The notes beneath the pieces are model-generated. The model made no database searches and was not told the DNA's origin. It was given only the letters and a program-made list of their open reading frames with translations. From an uncultured Clostridia bacterium (lineage in GTDB: Bacteria > Bacillota > Clostridia > TANB77 > CAG-508), in assembly GCA_934132805.1 (NCBI GenBank), contig CAKPAB010000004.1, positions 1-55,227 on the forward strand: 55,227 nt of DNA, read 5' to 3'. The translations under genes were made by a program, and so were the position numbers. Every line of letters starts with the position of its first letter. The stretch's first letter is position 1. Shown in pieces: positions 54,580-55,227 of this stretch.

Positions 54580-55227
54580 TTATTCTTCATCTTTTCTATC
54601 AAATTGTGATAAAAACCTTACATCATTTGTATATAAATATCTCATATCAGTAATACCATATCTAAACATAGCTAATCTATCAATACCAGTACCAAATGCA
54701 AACCCACCAAATTTTTCTGGATCATATCCATTCATTTTTAAAACATTTGGATGAACAATTCCTGCACCCAAAACTTCTATCCAACCAGTTTGTTTACATA
54801 GATTGCATCCTTTTCCACCACATTTAAAACATGTAACATCTACTTCATAAGATGGTTCTGTAAATGGGAAATAACTTGGTCTAAATCTTAAATCTAAGTT
54901 TGCTCCTATAATTTTTCTAACAAAAACTTCTAGTGTTCCTTTTAAATCTGCTAAAGATACATTTCTTTCTTTTTTGTCAATTACCAACCCTTCTATTTGA
55001 TTAAATTGATGTGAATGTGTTGCGTCATCTTCTCTTCTATATGTTTTTCCAGCAGTAATCATTCTTATTGGTGATTTTTCTGTATTTGCCATCATTGTTC
55101 TTGCTTGAACTGCTGATGTTTGCGTTCTTAATAAATATTCATTTGTTATATAAAAACTATCTTGCATATCTCTTGCTGGATGACCTTTTGGAAGGTTTAA
55201 TCTTTCAAAACAATATTCATCATTTTC
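54580..55227 (-). CDS. pheS: Phenylalanyl-tRNA synthetase alpha subunit (C-terminal part, cut by edge)
   Basis: Catalytic subunit of PheRS, visible for about 215 codons; the N-terminus lies beyond the window. FERLNLPKGHPARDMQDSFY, class II motif 2 TAGKTYRREDDATHSHQFN, FRPSYFPFTEPSYEVD, CX2C-type knuckle CFKCGGKGCNLCKQTGW and motif 3 FGTGIDRLAMFRYGITD are intact. The next gene is pheT, as in most bacteria. Confidence 0.97.
   Translation of the reverse strand, partial: ENDEYCFERLNLPKGHPARDMQDSFYITNEYLLRTQTSAVQARTMMANTEKSPIRMITAGKTYRREDDATHSHQFNQIEGLVIDKKERNVSLADLKGTLEVFVRKIIGANLDLRFRPSYFPFTEPSYEVDVTCFKCGGKGCNLCKQTGWIEVLGAGIVHPNVLKMNGYDPEKFGGFAFGTGIDRLAMFRYGITDMRYLYTNDVRFLSQFDRKDEE

Overview
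The window is AT-rich, almost entirely coding DNA from a low-GC, spore-forming, Gram-positive anaerobe, most likely an uncultured gut Clostridia member (phylum Bacillota). This rests on the spore genes sleB and sspH, remA next to gmk and rpoZ, a T-box leader on glyS, rubrerythrin, a sortase LPFTG protein, strong AGGAGG-type ribosome sites, and AGA as the usual Arg codon. TGA is a stop (murB, cutA and the HD gene end in it).

Layout. Most genes are on the minus strand; only dapA, asnB, nfeD-SPFH, the U32 gene and sspH are on plus. 1-3400: lysS (cut by the window edge), obgE, trpS. 3558-4420: dapA, frame-interrupted. 4508-10284: mutS, miaB, a DUF308 membrane protein, rpmF, a DUF5662 gene. 10432-12280: asnB, frame-interrupted. 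12320-14046: a decayed ORF6N gene, an HD-domain gene, cutA. 14070-24833: dnaE, an orphan, sleB, holA, a debranching enzyme, yvcK, murB. 24930-30221: accessory DNA with an AAA-ATPase/PD-(D/E)XK gene, remnants of a polysaccharide locus, a pilin-signal RCC1 protein and a 34-residue peptide. 30411-41937: nfeD-SPFH, argS, gmk, rpoZ, remA, a Lys-rich membrane protein, rsmE, rubrerythrin, a U32 protein, an RNHCP protein, a TGS-uridine kinase. 42077-45733: sspH, two surface proteins, an orphan. 45811-55227: T-box-controlled glyS, an M23 peptidase (frame-interrupted), tRNA-Trp, a Cys-rich small protein, efp, an aminopeptidase, an A24 prepilin peptidase, yqeG, pheT, pheS (cut by the edge). Translation dominates: six aminoacyl-tRNA synthetases, efp, rpmF, miaB and rsmE.

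Most notable observation. Four genes (dapA, asnB, an M23 peptidase and a GT2 remnant) change reading frame by +1, and in each case the break is an in-frame CGG codon directly followed by the base that makes the shifted codon GGA or GGC. Dropping the C restores the family sequence with Gly every time. A by-eye scan of all other genes found CGG in frame at only two more places: near the 3' end of dapA, where a shift would end the protein two codons later, and once in an orphan protein. This suggests that CGG is poorly decoded or unassigned here and acts as a +1 frameshift (or CGGN quadruplet) site. Indels or assembly errors are the competing explanation.

Second theme. A family of short palindromic repeats with a GGGACG core sits between genes of the translation and repair operons. 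At four genes (obgE, trpS, miaB, pheT) the repeat itself supplies the last codons and the stop. A further copy lies between the glyS T-box terminator and the glyS start, and an unrelated 140-bp palindrome separates pheS from pheT.
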